Assembly (NCBI GenBank): GCA_027488195.1 | Contig: JAIYCD010000182.1 | Location: 1 to 64,000, forward strand | Direction: 5' to 3' | Length of the DNA: 64,000 nucleotides | Source of the DNA: Acetobacteraceae bacterium | GTDB taxonomy: Bacteria; Pseudomonadota; Alphaproteobacteria; Acetobacterales; Acetobacteraceae | Program-made: the position numbers and the translations under genes | Shown here: piece by piece, positions 1-9,251 of the stretch | How positions within the stretch are numbered: the first letter of the stretch is position 1 | How the letters are laid out: the number at the start of each line of letters is the position of its first letter | Notes under the pieces: model-generated | Told to the model about the DNA's origin: nothing | What the model saw: the letters and a program-made list of their open reading frames with translations, nothing else | Database searches by the model: none

Positions 1-53
1 ACCTGGCGCAGCTTGGCCACGATCTCCTCAGGCTTGTGATGCTTCCTCGCCAT
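1..53 (-). CDS. IS3-family transposase OrfA, N-terminus only (truncated by window edge)
   Basis: Reverse complement of 1-53 reads ATGGCGAGGAAGCATCACAAGCCTGAGGAGATCGTGGCCAAGCTGCGCCAGGT = MARKHHKPEEIVAKLRQ, a typical IS3-type OrfA start. Confidence 0.8.
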   Translation of the reverse strand, partial: MARKHHKPEEIVAKLRQ

Positions 54-119
54 TCCAACACCCTCCACGGTTCCGCCGATCTCACATTATCGGCGGACCG
101 TTTCTACGGGGGCAGGTCA
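1..119 (-). mobile_element. End of an IS3-family insertion sequence (partial, continues left of window)
   Basis: On the minus strand TGACCTGCCCCCGTAGAAACGGTCC... leads into OrfA; 8-bp internal hairpin CCGCCGAT-N8-ATCGGCGG at 73-96. Confidence 0.75.
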
Positions 120-398
120 CCACCATTCACCACGGGTCGCGGGCAGAACAGCATTTTTGCAGAGCGGGTCAGGATGGCGATGCCAGAAGCACCCGCGCAC
201 CTCGATGACGGCACGACGTGAGGGAAATACGAGGTCGGGCCGACCTGGCAAGCGAGGGTCGTGCAAGCGGTATCGATAGCCCAAGCCATGGAGCAGACGA
301 CGCACAACCATTTCGGGCTTCGTATCCTTGGCCCGAACTGCCTGCATATTGCGCCGTCGCGCATCGGAAACGCCTGAGACCCCTTCAAGCTTGGCCAT
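117..398 (-). pseudogene. vsr: Very short patch repair endonuclease (Vsr), C-terminus lost at the IS junction
   Basis: RRNMQAVRAKDTKPEMVVRRLLHGLGYRYRLHDPRLPGRPDLVFPSRRAVIEVRGCFWHRH is Vsr-like; ORF stops at ...RGEWW* where the TGA is the first triplet of the IS end. Confidence 0.85.
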
Positions 399-418
399 CT
401 CTACTCCACATTCTCCTC

Positions 419-718
419 ATGGACGCCCGCCACACTGATGGAACCGACCGCGAAAAGCGCTGGATGATTCTGGCCGCCACGGGTCAACATAGTTGGATGG
501 GCCGACACTCAGACCCATCCGAGGAAGAGTTGGCAAAGGCCTCGGCTCAGTTAGCCGCACTCGGTATGGACGCATGGCTCTGCATCGCAGAAGGAAACTA
601 TTGGGCAGCGGGGTACTACGCCGTTCTCGAAGTCCGTCCCCTCCACGGAAATGGCGATTTCGATAAGGCCCTCCAGACCTTCCTGACCAAGAGAAGCCAG
701 GCACTGGCCCAAGCCTAG
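419..718 (+). CDS. Hypothetical protein
   Basis: ORF from ATG 419 (MDARHTDGTDREKRWMILAATGQHSWMGRHSDPSEEELAKASAQL...); no family recognised. Confidence 0.55.
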   Translation: MDARHTDGTDREKRWMILAATGQHSWMGRHSDPSEEELAKASAQLAALGMDAWLCIAEGNYWAAGYYAVLEVRPLHGNGDFDKALQTFLTKRSQALAQA

Positions 719-866
719 ACCCTGCCTTCCTGGCCAAACAGGTCCTATTTTCAGAGGCTTAAGCGTATCCATGCCCGTCCGTGGAAGCTTAACCGCCTGA
801 CAATGGCTGTTTTTCGGTGTGGGATTGGCCGCTTGCCCTTGAATTGGTGCGTCGTGGCCTCGCAAA

Positions 867-2285
867 TCAATGAACGAGCGCTGCATGCTCAGGCTCCAGC
901 GACCACCCACAGGCCTGCCCGATGGCCTGAAGCAAATCATCCATAGCCACAGCCCGACCATCCTGCCGAGCCAGCCGACGCGCGTCTCGAACCCATTGCT
1001 CAGCCTCTGCACCTGAATGACCCGCGCCAATGCGGCCCGCGACCGACAGGTCTTCGCCCGCAAGGTCTGAGCCGAGATGCACACGCAGGATTTCGGCCAT
1101 CCCCGAGGCATCAGGCAGGGTCACGATGATGTGTCGGTCGAGGCGGCCCGCACGCTTCAGTGCAGGGTCGACGATGTCGGGGTTGTTGCACGCCCCGACA
1201 ACAACAACCCCTTCCCGTCCCACCGCTCCGTCCATTTCCGCCAGTAGGGCGTTTCCGACCTGACGAACGTAAGAATGATGGTCGTGGCCAATGGTGTCGC
1301 GGTTCGGAAACGAGTCGATTTCGTCAATGAACAGGATGCATGGGGCAGCGGCGCGGGCTTCGGCGAAGGTCGCTCGCATCGCCTTCAACAGGTCGCCTTG
1401 GTGGCCAGTCGCTTGCCAAGCCGAATGCGAAGCGATGATCAACGGAATCCCACACTCTTCGGCCAGTGCAGTGGCGAAGGTAGTTTTTCCACAACCAGGC
1501 GAACCCGAAATCAGCACGCCACGGTCCACATCAGCCCAGGAAATACGACCAGCCCGATAGTCTGCGATATCGCGGACGAGTTGCTGACCCCACGCTCGAA
1601 TTTTGCCCATGCCTGGCACACGGGCGAAGCCATGCGGGCCTTTGGATTCCTCCTTCTTCATCACGGCCTCAACGCGAGCAAGCCGCAGCGCGCGAGATAG
1701 AGTTGGACCAGCATTCTGACCGCGTCGGACAGCTAAACGCAGCAGCACAGGATTCATCGCGCGCAGGACAGGCAGGTCAGGCTCATCGGGCATCTCCCCG
1801 CCCGCACCAAGGGCAGCCACCGTGACCTTCTTGAGGTCCAGCCAATTTAGCGGCTCTACCTGAAACGATGCGTCTGACATCGCCGTGACAGCAGGAGTCA
1901 GCGCGGCGGGGAGATGAGCGATGATTAGCACCTGAATGCCATACGACAGGCCGAGTTCGACGTGTTCAAGGCTCACTTGGCCACGCGCTTCCTGGCTCAC
2001 GCACATCCAGTCTTTGGCGTCAGGATTTTCACTGATGCACGAGTGTCGAACGCGAACGCGGCCAGCTTTCGCATAGATGCGCCAAGCGTCCGTAACGGGC
2101 TGAACCCAATGGCTCGACGGGACAGAAAGCAAGATAATCTGCGGCCCGTCATCATAGTCCTTCAGCCGTTGGCCGAGGGCATTTTGCAGCGCAACGCGGG
2201 CAGCAAGAGTGCCGATATCTGCAGGTTTCTTCTTATCATCGCCAGACGGCGAGTCATCAATGATGGATTGCGAACGACGCATCAC
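867..2285 (-). CDS. AAA family ATPase (FtsH/CDC48-type AAA module, no protease domain)
   Basis: Walker A GSPGCGKTT, Walker B CILFIDEID, downstream GACNNPDIVDPALKRAGRLDR; no HEXXH after the AAA module. Confidence 0.85.
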   Translation of the reverse strand: MMRRSQSIIDDSPSGDDKKKPADIGTLAARVALQNALGQRLKDYDDGPQIILLSVPSSHWVQPVTDAWRIYAKAGRVRVRHSCISENPDAKDWMCVSQEARGQVSLEHVELGLSYGIQVLIIAHLPAALTPAVTAMSDASFQVEPLNWLDLKKVTVAALGAGGEMPDEPDLPVLRAMNPVLLRLAVRRGQNAGPTLSRALRLARVEAVMKKEESKGPHGFARVPGMGKIRAWGQQLVRDIADYRAGRISWADVDRGVLISGSPGCGKTTFATALAEECGIPLIIASHSAWQATGHQGDLLKAMRATFAEARAAAPCILFIDEIDSFPNRDTIGHDHHSYVRQVGNALLAEMDGAVGREGVVVVGACNNPDIVDPALKRAGRLDRHIIVTLPDASGMAEILRVHLGSDLAGEDLSVAGRIGAGHSGAEAEQWVRDARRLARQDGRAVAMDDLLQAIGQACGWSLEPEHAALVH

Positions 2286-2411
2286 GGCACTCCTCGAACT
2301 CAGCAGAAAATTGACGACGATGCCCCTGAGGGGAGCGTCAGCCAGATATTTTCTGTGAGTGGTCGAGAGCCTGCGTCATGCGCGCAACCATACAGGAATC
2401 AGCGGGACAAT

Positions 2412-4148
2412 TCACGCATTTTCATCGATGACAACACGCCCTCGTGGACCGCCCAGCTTCGCGATGGTCGAACGGAGGTGGCTGAGTTTCAGACCGTGCT
2501 TCTCCCAATCCAGCTTCGCAACCTCTTCCGCATTCGCAGCAATGGAGAAGTGTGTGTAGCTCGCAGTCGTTCTGACCTTGCCCGCTTCGGGGTCATGCAC
2601 GTGGCCGACGAGCTTGCCAACCAACTCACTGTCCACCCTCGCAAACGAACGCATGGCGGACACGAACGAGTGACGAAACGCGTGGAAGTCCATCAGGTTC
2701 TTGTAGAGATTCACAGCGCGGCGGTATTCCGTGAAATCTTCGCTGTACTGCCCTCCCCACTTCAGAGGGCGGCCAGCCTGCTTAAGCTCCGAGAAGACTC
2801 GGCCCTTCTTGCCCGGGATAAACAACTCGTGGAAACCCAGTTCAAGCAAGAAGGGGTGGACAGGCACCATGCGAATGCTGGTCAGGGTTTTTACGCGCCG
2901 CTCCTCCAAATCCGTGATGTCCAGATAGAGCAGCCCATCATCGTCAGGCTTGAGGTCGCTGTGCTGGAGCTGAGCCAATTCCTCCAACCTCGCTCCTGTG
3001 TGAAGGGCGACAACAGGAAGCCACCAATAGGCGTCGACGTAGATGAACTTCCCGCTCTGCCACCGCTTGCTGCGGTCATCCTCGGCGCTCTGCGTCCCCG
3101 TCCAAATCGGCGACTGGAACAGCGCGTTTAACTTCGCCAAAGGCCAGTTCACCCGCTTCTGAGCCTTCGGGACCGAATCACTCAGCGGAATATCTGAAAA
3201 CATGTCGTCAATCTCATCGGATGTAGCGAAGCGGTGGTGCCGAAGCGCCGTGGAAAAAACCTGCTTCACGTGTGCGACATGCTTGTTAATGGTGGTTTCG
3301 CTGAGGGTGGGCTTGCCTTTAGATTCCTTGATAATCGTCTCGATAGATTTCGCGTGGTCCCGCCCGCCCTTACCATAGCTGGTCCTGACCTTCTCCAAGG
3401 CACGCACCCACTTCACGATGTCCTCACGGATGACCTTGTTCATCGGCTTATCGCCCAGGACTTTGGCGAAAAGTCGAACGTACCCCTCCATATGACGACG
3501 GTTGTCTTCCGCCAGATTCTTGTCGGGGATGTAGGTCTCTTCAAGAAAAGTCAGAATTTTTGGTGCGGGACGGTCACGCATCACGACGCCAGCGGATTGC
3601 AGCAGTGTCTGAAGCGCTGCCAGAGGTGCGCCAGCCAGTTCACCCGCTGCGGCCTGCTGAGTCACTGTTCTACCGAGGTCCTCGACGCGGCTCACCAGCC
3701 CTTCAGCTCTGTCCTTCATTGCCTGGGCGTTTTCCAGGAATGTTTCTGAGAGCTTCAGGCGCTCGGTTACGTCCCGCAGCTTCTGGAGTTTCGTCTCCTG
3801 TTCTGCGTTTTCCCGCTCAATTGCGGCGGTCTCCCGTTCCATGTCGGCGATTTGCTCGGCAAGCGTCAGGGCCTGCTGGAGTTCGGCGATAATGCGGGAT
3901 TGGTTTTCATCGTCATGGGGCATGGCCCTGATTCGATACCATGCCTCGCAGACCCGCGCATGCATTTGAGATGCTCGCAGGCGAGCGGTTCTCGGACAAT
4001 TCGTTCCCAGAGCCCTGCCGACTTCGGCGCGGCCAACAATCTGCACCAAGTCAGCAGGCACACGGATTCTCAGGCGATATGCAGCGCCACGGCGACGCAG
4101 GAACGGATTAGACACAGACCCTCCAGGTGTTCCACAGGAGTGGTCCAC
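2412..4148 (-). CDS. Tyrosine-type site-specific integrase (DUF6538-like N-terminus)
   Basis: N-term NPFLRRRGAAYRLRIRVPADL; C-term HTGARLEELAQL...HAFRHSFVSAMR...LVGKLVGHVHDPEAGKVRTTASYTHF; adjacent to tRNA 3' end. Confidence 0.9.
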   Translation of the reverse strand: MDHSCGTPGGSVSNPFLRRRGAAYRLRIRVPADLVQIVGRAEVGRALGTNCPRTARLRASQMHARVCEAWYRIRAMPHDDENQSRIIAELQQALTLAEQIADMERETAAIERENAEQETKLQKLRDVTERLKLSETFLENAQAMKDRAEGLVSRVEDLGRTVTQQAAAGELAGAPLAALQTLLQSAGVVMRDRPAPKILTFLEETYIPDKNLAEDNRRHMEGYVRLFAKVLGDKPMNKVIREDIVKWVRALEKVRTSYGKGGRDHAKSIETIIKESKGKPTLSETTINKHVAHVKQVFSTALRHHRFATSDEIDDMFSDIPLSDSVPKAQKRVNWPLAKLNALFQSPIWTGTQSAEDDRSKRWQSGKFIYVDAYWWLPVVALHTGARLEELAQLQHSDLKPDDDGLLYLDITDLEERRVKTLTSIRMVPVHPFLLELGFHELFIPGKKGRVFSELKQAGRPLKWGGQYSEDFTEYRRAVNLYKNLMDFHAFRHSFVSAMRSFARVDSELVGKLVGHVHDPEAGKVRTTASYTHFSIAANAEEVAKLDWEKHGLKLSHLRSTIAKLGGPRGRVVIDENA

Positions 4149-4200
4149 GTGGAGCAGGTCGATTTGGTCTAACCCGTTGAATTTATTGAGTGAATCGGCT

Positions 4201-4275
4201 TGGTTGGGGTGCTAGGATTCGAACCTAGGAATGACGGTACCAAAAACCGCTGCCTTACCACTTGGCTACACCCCA
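4201..4275 (-). tRNA. tRNA-Gln (anticodon TTG), CCA encoded
   Basis: Reverse complement TGGGGTGTAGCCAAGTGGTAAGGCAGCGGTTTTTGGTACCGTCATTCCTAGGTTCGAATCCTAGCACCCCAACCA folds as a cloverleaf. Confidence 0.95.
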
Positions 4276-4334
4276 GCCGTGCAGCCCTTTAGCGAGGCAC
4301 AGCCGGGTCCGTAAAGCCCCCCAAACCAGCTGCC

Positions 4335-4446
4335 GCACGAAGGGCTGAGCCTTCGTGCCCACAGACGCCGGGCGCCGCGCGTCCGCGCGGCTTGGGTTCG
4401 CGGCACAGGCCGCGGCGCGCCTTCGCGCGCTCGGCCCTTCGGGCCG
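4335..4446. repeat. Hairpin-rich intergenic region (multiple palindromes)
   Basis: GCACGAAGG-N6-CCTTCGTGC (4335-4358), GCGCGC-CTTC-GCGCGC (4415-4430), CGGCCC-TTC-GGGCCG (4432-4446). Confidence 0.7.
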
Positions 4447-4469
4447 TGACTTTGGGCCTCGCGCCCAAG

Positions 4470-5444
4470 CTAGATCCGGATATTCGCCTCCCGCACCAGC
4501 TGCTGCCAGCGGGCCAGGTCGGTCCGGAGGATGTCCGCCAGCCGCTCCGGCCCGCCCGGCGGCGCGGCCTCGACGTTCTGCTGCGCCAGGCGGCGCACGA
4601 AGGCGGGGTCGGCCAGCAGCTCGTTGAAGATGCGGTTCCAGTAGAGCGTGACCGCGGCCGGCGTGCCCGCCGGGGCGAAGAGGCCCGCCCAGGCGAGGCT
4701 CTGGAAGTCCACCACCTCGGGCACGCCCGATTCGCGCATGCTCGGCACGTTCGGCAGGATGGGCGAGCGCGCCTGCGCCAGCACCGCCAGCGCCTTCACG
4801 CGGCCGCCCGTCACCTGCGGCATGGCGCTCGTCATCGCGTCGATCATGAAATGCACGCGGCCTACCGAGAGATCGAGCAGCGCCTGGGCCGAGCCGCGAT
4901 AGGGCACCTGCTCCATCGGCACCCGCGCGAGGCGCGAGAACATTTCCGTCGTCAGGTGCCCCGCCGTCCCCATGCCGGGATTGGCGGCGATGTAGCGGCC
5001 GGGATGGGCGCGCATCAGCGCCACCAGCTCGGCCAGGTTGTTGGCCGGCAGGTCGGGCGGCACGACGATCAGGAAGCCCGTCCAGCCGATGAGCGACATG
5101 GGAACGAGGTCGCGCAGCACATCGAAGGGCAAATTGGGCGTGACCGCCGGGTTCACCGCGACGGGCGAGTTGCTGGTCAGCAGCAGCGTGTGCCCATCCG
5201 GCGGCGCGCTGGTCACCGCCTGTACCCCGATGGCGCCCGTGGCCCCCGCGCGGTTGTCCACGACGATCTGGACGTTGTGGCGCGTGTGCATTTCCTCGAC
5301 CAGCACACGGGCGATCAGGTCGCTCATGTTGCCCGGCGGGAAGGGCACGATGATGCGCACCGGGCGCGTCGGGTAGCCCTGGGCGTAGGCAGGTACGGCC
5401 AGCGCCAGGGCGGGCGCGGCGAGCAGACTGCGGCGTTGGATCAT
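4470..5444 (-). CDS. Bug/TctC family tripartite tricarboxylate transporter substrate-binding protein
   Basis: YPTRPVRIIVPFPPGNMSDLIAR...VDNRAGATGAIG; signal peptide. Confidence 0.9.
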   Translation of the reverse strand: MIQRRSLLAAPALALAVPAYAQGYPTRPVRIIVPFPPGNMSDLIARVLVEEMHTRHNVQIVVDNRAGATGAIGVQAVTSAPPDGHTLLLTSNSPVAVNPAVTPNLPFDVLRDLVPMSLIGWTGFLIVVPPDLPANNLAELVALMRAHPGRYIAANPGMGTAGHLTTEMFSRLARVPMEQVPYRGSAQALLDLSVGRVHFMIDAMTSAMPQVTGGRVKALAVLAQARSPILPNVPSMRESGVPEVVDFQSLAWAGLFAPAGTPAAVTLYWNRIFNELLADPAFVRRLAQQNVEAAPPGGPERLADILRTDLARWQQLVREANIRI

Positions 5445-6814
5445 GCGGCGGGCTTCCTTTGCCAGTCGAACGGCGCTGCCCGTGGCAGGCCAAGGTTGTC
5501 ACGCAGCGTGGTGCCGCTGAATTCACGGCGGAACACGCCGCGGCGTTGCAATTCCGGCACGACGAGGCGCACGAAATCCTCATAGGCGCCCGGCATGTGC
5601 GTAGCGGCGAGGACGAAGCCGTCGCAGGCCTCGCTCTCGAACCATTCCTGCATTTCGTCGGCCACGCTTTGCGCCGTGCCGGTGAAGCAGGGGAATTCGC
5701 GGATGGTGCCGCGGCCGCTGATCTCGACGAAGTCGCGCAGCGTCGGGTTCTGCTTGCCCGAGGTGCTCACCACGCGGTCGCGAATGGCCTGGAGCCCCTT
5801 GATCCCGGCCAGCTCGTCATCGGTGAAGGCCTCATCCATGCCCTTGCTGGCGAAGTCGTAGTTCAGCACCTCCGACAGCAGCGCGAGCCCATCCACCGGC
5901 TTGGCCAGGCTCTCGATCAAGGCGCGCTTCTCGGCCGCCTCGTCCTTGCTGTTGCCGATGATCGCATAGACGGCGGGGCAGACGCGCACCTTGGCCGGAT
6001 CGCGGCCGGATGCGGCGACCTGCGCCTTGAACTCGGCATAGACCTTCTGGCCGGCCTTGAGGTTCGGGTAGATCACGAAGATCAGGTCGCCCCAGGCGGC
6101 GGCGAAGGCCTTGCCGCGCCCGCTCTGCCCCGCCTGGATCAGCACGGGCCGGCCCTGCGGTGTGCGCGGCACGGTGAAGGTGCCCTGGCTCTGGTACCAG
6201 CGCCCCTGGTGGTTCAGGCGCTTCACCTTGGTCGGATCGGCGAAGATGCCCGTGGCGCGGTCATTGATGATCGCGTCATCGCCCCAGGCATCCCAGTGGC
6301 TGAGGACGACCTCCATGAATTCATCCGCGCGGTCATAGCGCAGGTCATGCGCGGGGTGCTCGGCGCGGCCCATATTGTGCGCCTCGCTGTCGTTCAACGA
6401 GGTGACGACGTTCCACGCGACGCGGCCGCCCAGCATGTGGTCCAGCGTCGCGAAGACGCGGGCCACGTGATAGGGCTCGTAATAGGTGGTGGAATAGGTG
6501 GCGCCGAGGCCGAGCTTTTCGGTGGCCAGCCCCATCGCGGTCAGGATGGAGATCAGGTCCAGCTTCACGACGCGGATGCCGTTGGTCACCGCTTGCGCGT
6601 GGTCATGGCCCAGGATGTCAGGCAGCGCGAGCCGGTCATCGAAGAAGGCCATGTGGAAGCGGCCATCCTCCAGGTTGCGGGCGATGCGCTGGTAATATTT
6701 CGGCGAAAGAAAATCCTGCATCGTTTCCGGGTGCCGCCAGGACCCCGGATAGTTCGAGCAGTTCTGTGCCTGGAGAAAGGCGACCATGGCCATTTCGCCG
6801 CGTCGTGACATCAC
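5441..6814 (-). CDS. LLM class flavin-dependent monooxygenase (NtaA/SnaA/DszA type)
   Basis: MAFFDDRLALPDILGHD...GRVAWNVVTSLNDSEAHNMG...PVLIQAGQSGRGKAFAA; overlaps next gene by 4 bp. Confidence 0.9.
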   Translation of the reverse strand: MMSRRGEMAMVAFLQAQNCSNYPGSWRHPETMQDFLSPKYYQRIARNLEDGRFHMAFFDDRLALPDILGHDHAQAVTNGIRVVKLDLISILTAMGLATEKLGLGATYSTTYYEPYHVARVFATLDHMLGGRVAWNVVTSLNDSEAHNMGRAEHPAHDLRYDRADEFMEVVLSHWDAWGDDAIINDRATGIFADPTKVKRLNHQGRWYQSQGTFTVPRTPQGRPVLIQAGQSGRGKAFAAAWGDLIFVIYPNLKAGQKVYAEFKAQVAASGRDPAKVRVCPAVYAIIGNSKDEAAEKRALIESLAKPVDGLALLSEVLNYDFASKGMDEAFTDDELAGIKGLQAIRDRVVSTSGKQNPTLRDFVEISGRGTIREFPCFTGTAQSVADEMQEWFESEACDGFVLAATHMPGAYEDFVRLVVPELQRRGVFRREFSGTTLRDNLGLPRAAPFDWQRKPAA

Positions 6815-6823
6815 TTCGTTTCC

Positions 6824-8230
6824 TCAACCATTCAGCGCCTCGGTCAGCGCCATCACATCCGACGCCGCATCGAGGTTCATGACAAGATCAAGGATGCGCC
6901 CCGCCTGCGTGGCCGAGACCTGGCGGCCCGCATTCTCCATGAATTTCCGCTCGACATCGGCCATGGTGAGCGGATTGCCGTCGGAGCCGCGGTTCATCTC
7001 CTCGCGGTGGCGCAGCACGCGGCCATCCATGGTCTCGATCACCAGTTCGCCTCCGTAATAGCGCGGGAAGTTCAGCGTGGCGTCGGTCTCGTAGCTGGTG
7101 CGCGCGCAGAGTTCGAGCGCGCGCGGATCGCGGATCATCTCCTCCTCGAGGTCATCGAGCGAGAGATGGCCGCGCAGCAGGCAGGAAGCGACGGCATAAT
7201 GCGCGCTGAATTGCGCGTCATAGGAGTTGGCCGGCTGCTTCTTCGCCGCCTCGGGCTCGCACACCACCTTCACCTGGCCCGGATGGATGCGGATGGTGAT
7301 GTGCTTGATGTCTTCCGGCCGCAGCCCGTGGGCCGCGCGCAAGGCAAGCGCCGCATCGGCAAACACGTGATTGAAGTGGCAGCAGGGATAGGGTTTCAGC
7401 GCGTTGTTGCGCATCTCCCACAGCTCGCCCAGGCGCTCGGTGCAGCGCGAGAGATCGGCCGGCGACTTCTCCTGCAGGTGGCTGCGGAACAGGCCGAAGC
7501 GGCCCTCATACGCGGCGGGCGGCGCCTTGAACCCCTGGCGCGCGAGCGCCGTCGCGGTGATGGCGGCGAAGCCCGCCCAGCCCGGGTGGATGCGCTTGGT
7601 CCAGGAACCATCTTCCAGGAATTCCAGCGAGCCGGCCGCCATGGAAAGCAGGATGCCCTGCGCCGCGCCGATCTGCGCCGCGGTGGCGCCGGCGAGGCGA
7701 CCGGCCGTCAGCGCGCAGCCGAAGGCGCCGACCATGCCGGTCGGGTGGAAGCCCACCTGGTGGAAGCCGCCCTGCGCGGCGGCCCCGATGCGCGACGCGG
7801 CCTCGACGCCGATGACATAGGCCAGCAGCGCCTCGGCACCGCTCGCGCCATGCTCGCGCGCCATGTGCAGCGCCGTCGGCACCGTGCTGGCGGAGGCATG
7901 GACGATCGCGTCGGAGTGCGTGTCGTCATAATCCAGGCCGTGGATGAGCGAGCCGTTCATCATCACGGCATCGCGCAGCGGCAAGCGGTAGGGCATGCCG
8001 ATCACCGGATGGCTGCCCACGCCCGCCATGCCATGGATCGCGCCCATGGTGCGCCGCGCATAATCGAAGCCTGAGGCCGCGATCGCGATACCCAGGCTGT
8101 CCAGCATGTGGCGCTTGGCCTGCGCGATCACATCGGCGGGGATTTCCTCCGCGCGGAGGGCGGTGGCGAATTCGCCCAGAACCAAGGAAATGGGCGTGCG
8201 CGTGGCAAGCTCGGTCGGCAGGCTGTCCAT
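6824..8230 (-). CDS. MmgE/PrpD family protein
   Basis: MDSLPTELATRTPISLVLGEFATALRAEEIP...HMLDSLGIAIAASG...MNGSLIHGLDYDDTHSDAIVH; start taken at ATG 8230 because the longer ORF runs into the divergent gene. Confidence 0.9.
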   Translation of the reverse strand: MDSLPTELATRTPISLVLGEFATALRAEEIPADVIAQAKRHMLDSLGIAIAASGFDYARRTMGAIHGMAGVGSHPVIGMPYRLPLRDAVMMNGSLIHGLDYDDTHSDAIVHASASTVPTALHMAREHGASGAEALLAYVIGVEAASRIGAAAQGGFHQVGFHPTGMVGAFGCALTAGRLAGATAAQIGAAQGILLSMAAGSLEFLEDGSWTKRIHPGWAGFAAITATALARQGFKAPPAAYEGRFGLFRSHLQEKSPADLSRCTERLGELWEMRNNALKPYPCCHFNHVFADAALALRAAHGLRPEDIKHITIRIHPGQVKVVCEPEAAKKQPANSYDAQFSAHYAVASCLLRGHLSLDDLEEEMIRDPRALELCARTSYETDATLNFPRYYGGELVIETMDGRVLRHREEMNRGSDGNPLTMADVERKFMENAGRQVSATQAGRILDLVMNLDAASDVMALTEALNG

Positions 8231-8357
8231 GGCGTTTGTCTCCCTTTCCGGGAAGGATGGGCCGGTCCGAGCCATCCTGTCAAACATACGGACAAATCCA
8301 TCTGGACGCCGCCCGGCGCCGCGCCTATCAGCGAGGCAACACCGCAGGAGACGCCCG

Positions 8358-9251
8358 ATGACCGCCCCGAATCGCACCTTCCTCTTCGCCCCCGGCGACC
8401 ATGCCCGCCGCGCCGAGAAGGTGCTGACCGCCGGCGCCGATGCCTGCATCCTGGACCTCGAGGATGCGGTGGCGATCTCGGCCAAGGTGGGCGCCCGCGC
8501 CCTGGTGAATGCGGCGCTGGAGCGGCCGCGCACCTGCCGCGGCTTCGTCCGCGTGAACGCCTTCGACACGGAATTCTGCCCGGGCGACATCCAGGCCGTG
8601 ATCGGGCCGCATCTCGATGGCCTGGTGCTGCCCAAGCTCGAGGACCCCGCGCAGCTGGTGGCCGTGGACTGGCTGATCAGCGCCCTGGAGCGCGAGCGCG
8701 GACTGCCGAACCGCGGCATCGAGGTGATGCCCATCATCGAGACGGCACGCGGCATGGCGGGCCTCGCGGCGCTCACCGCCTGCGCCGGAACGCTGGGCGG
8801 GCGCGTGAAGCGCTTCAGCTTCGGCGCGGGCGACTACACGCTCGACCTCGGCATCACCTGGGACCTGGCCGAGACGGTGCTGGAGGGCGCGCGCGAGAAG
8901 ATGGTGCTGCACAGCCGCGCCGCTGGCCTCGAAGCGCCGATCGACACGGTCTGGATCGAGCTGCGCGAGATGGAGGCCTTCACCGCCTCCTGCGCGCGGG
9001 GCGTGGCCATGGGCTTCCAGGGGAAGCTCTGCATTCATCCGGACCAAATCGCCATCGCCAACGCCGCCTTCTCGCCGGCCGAGGCCGAGGTGGCGCGCGC
9101 CCGGCGCATCATCGCGGCCTTCGCCGAGGCCGAGGCGCAGGGCCTGGCCTCCATCCAGGTCGAGGGGCGCTTCGTGGACTACCCGATCGTGGACCGCGCG
9201 CAGCGCATCGTGGCGCTGGCCGAGCGGATCGGCCTCACAACTCGCGTTTGA
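8358..9251 (+). CDS. HpcH/HpaI aldolase / CoA ester lyase (citrate lyase beta-like)
   Basis: MTAPNRTFLFAPGDHARRAEKVLTAGADACILDLEDAV...GFQGKLCIHPDQI. Confidence 0.9.
   Translation: MTAPNRTFLFAPGDHARRAEKVLTAGADACILDLEDAVAISAKVGARALVNAALERPRTCRGFVRVNAFDTEFCPGDIQAVIGPHLDGLVLPKLEDPAQLVAVDWLISALERERGLPNRGIEVMPIIETARGMAGLAALTACAGTLGGRVKRFSFGAGDYTLDLGITWDLAETVLEGAREKMVLHSRAAGLEAPIDTVWIELREMEAFTASCARGVAMGFQGKLCIHPDQIAIANAAFSPAEAEVARARRIIAAFAEAEAQGLASIQVEGRFVDYPIVDRAQRIVALAERIGLTTRV

Noticed and set aside
8231-8776. N-terminal extension of the MmgE/PrpD ORF to 8776
   Set aside because: Overlaps the divergent CoA-ester lyase; family-like sequence begins at MDSLPTELATRTP.
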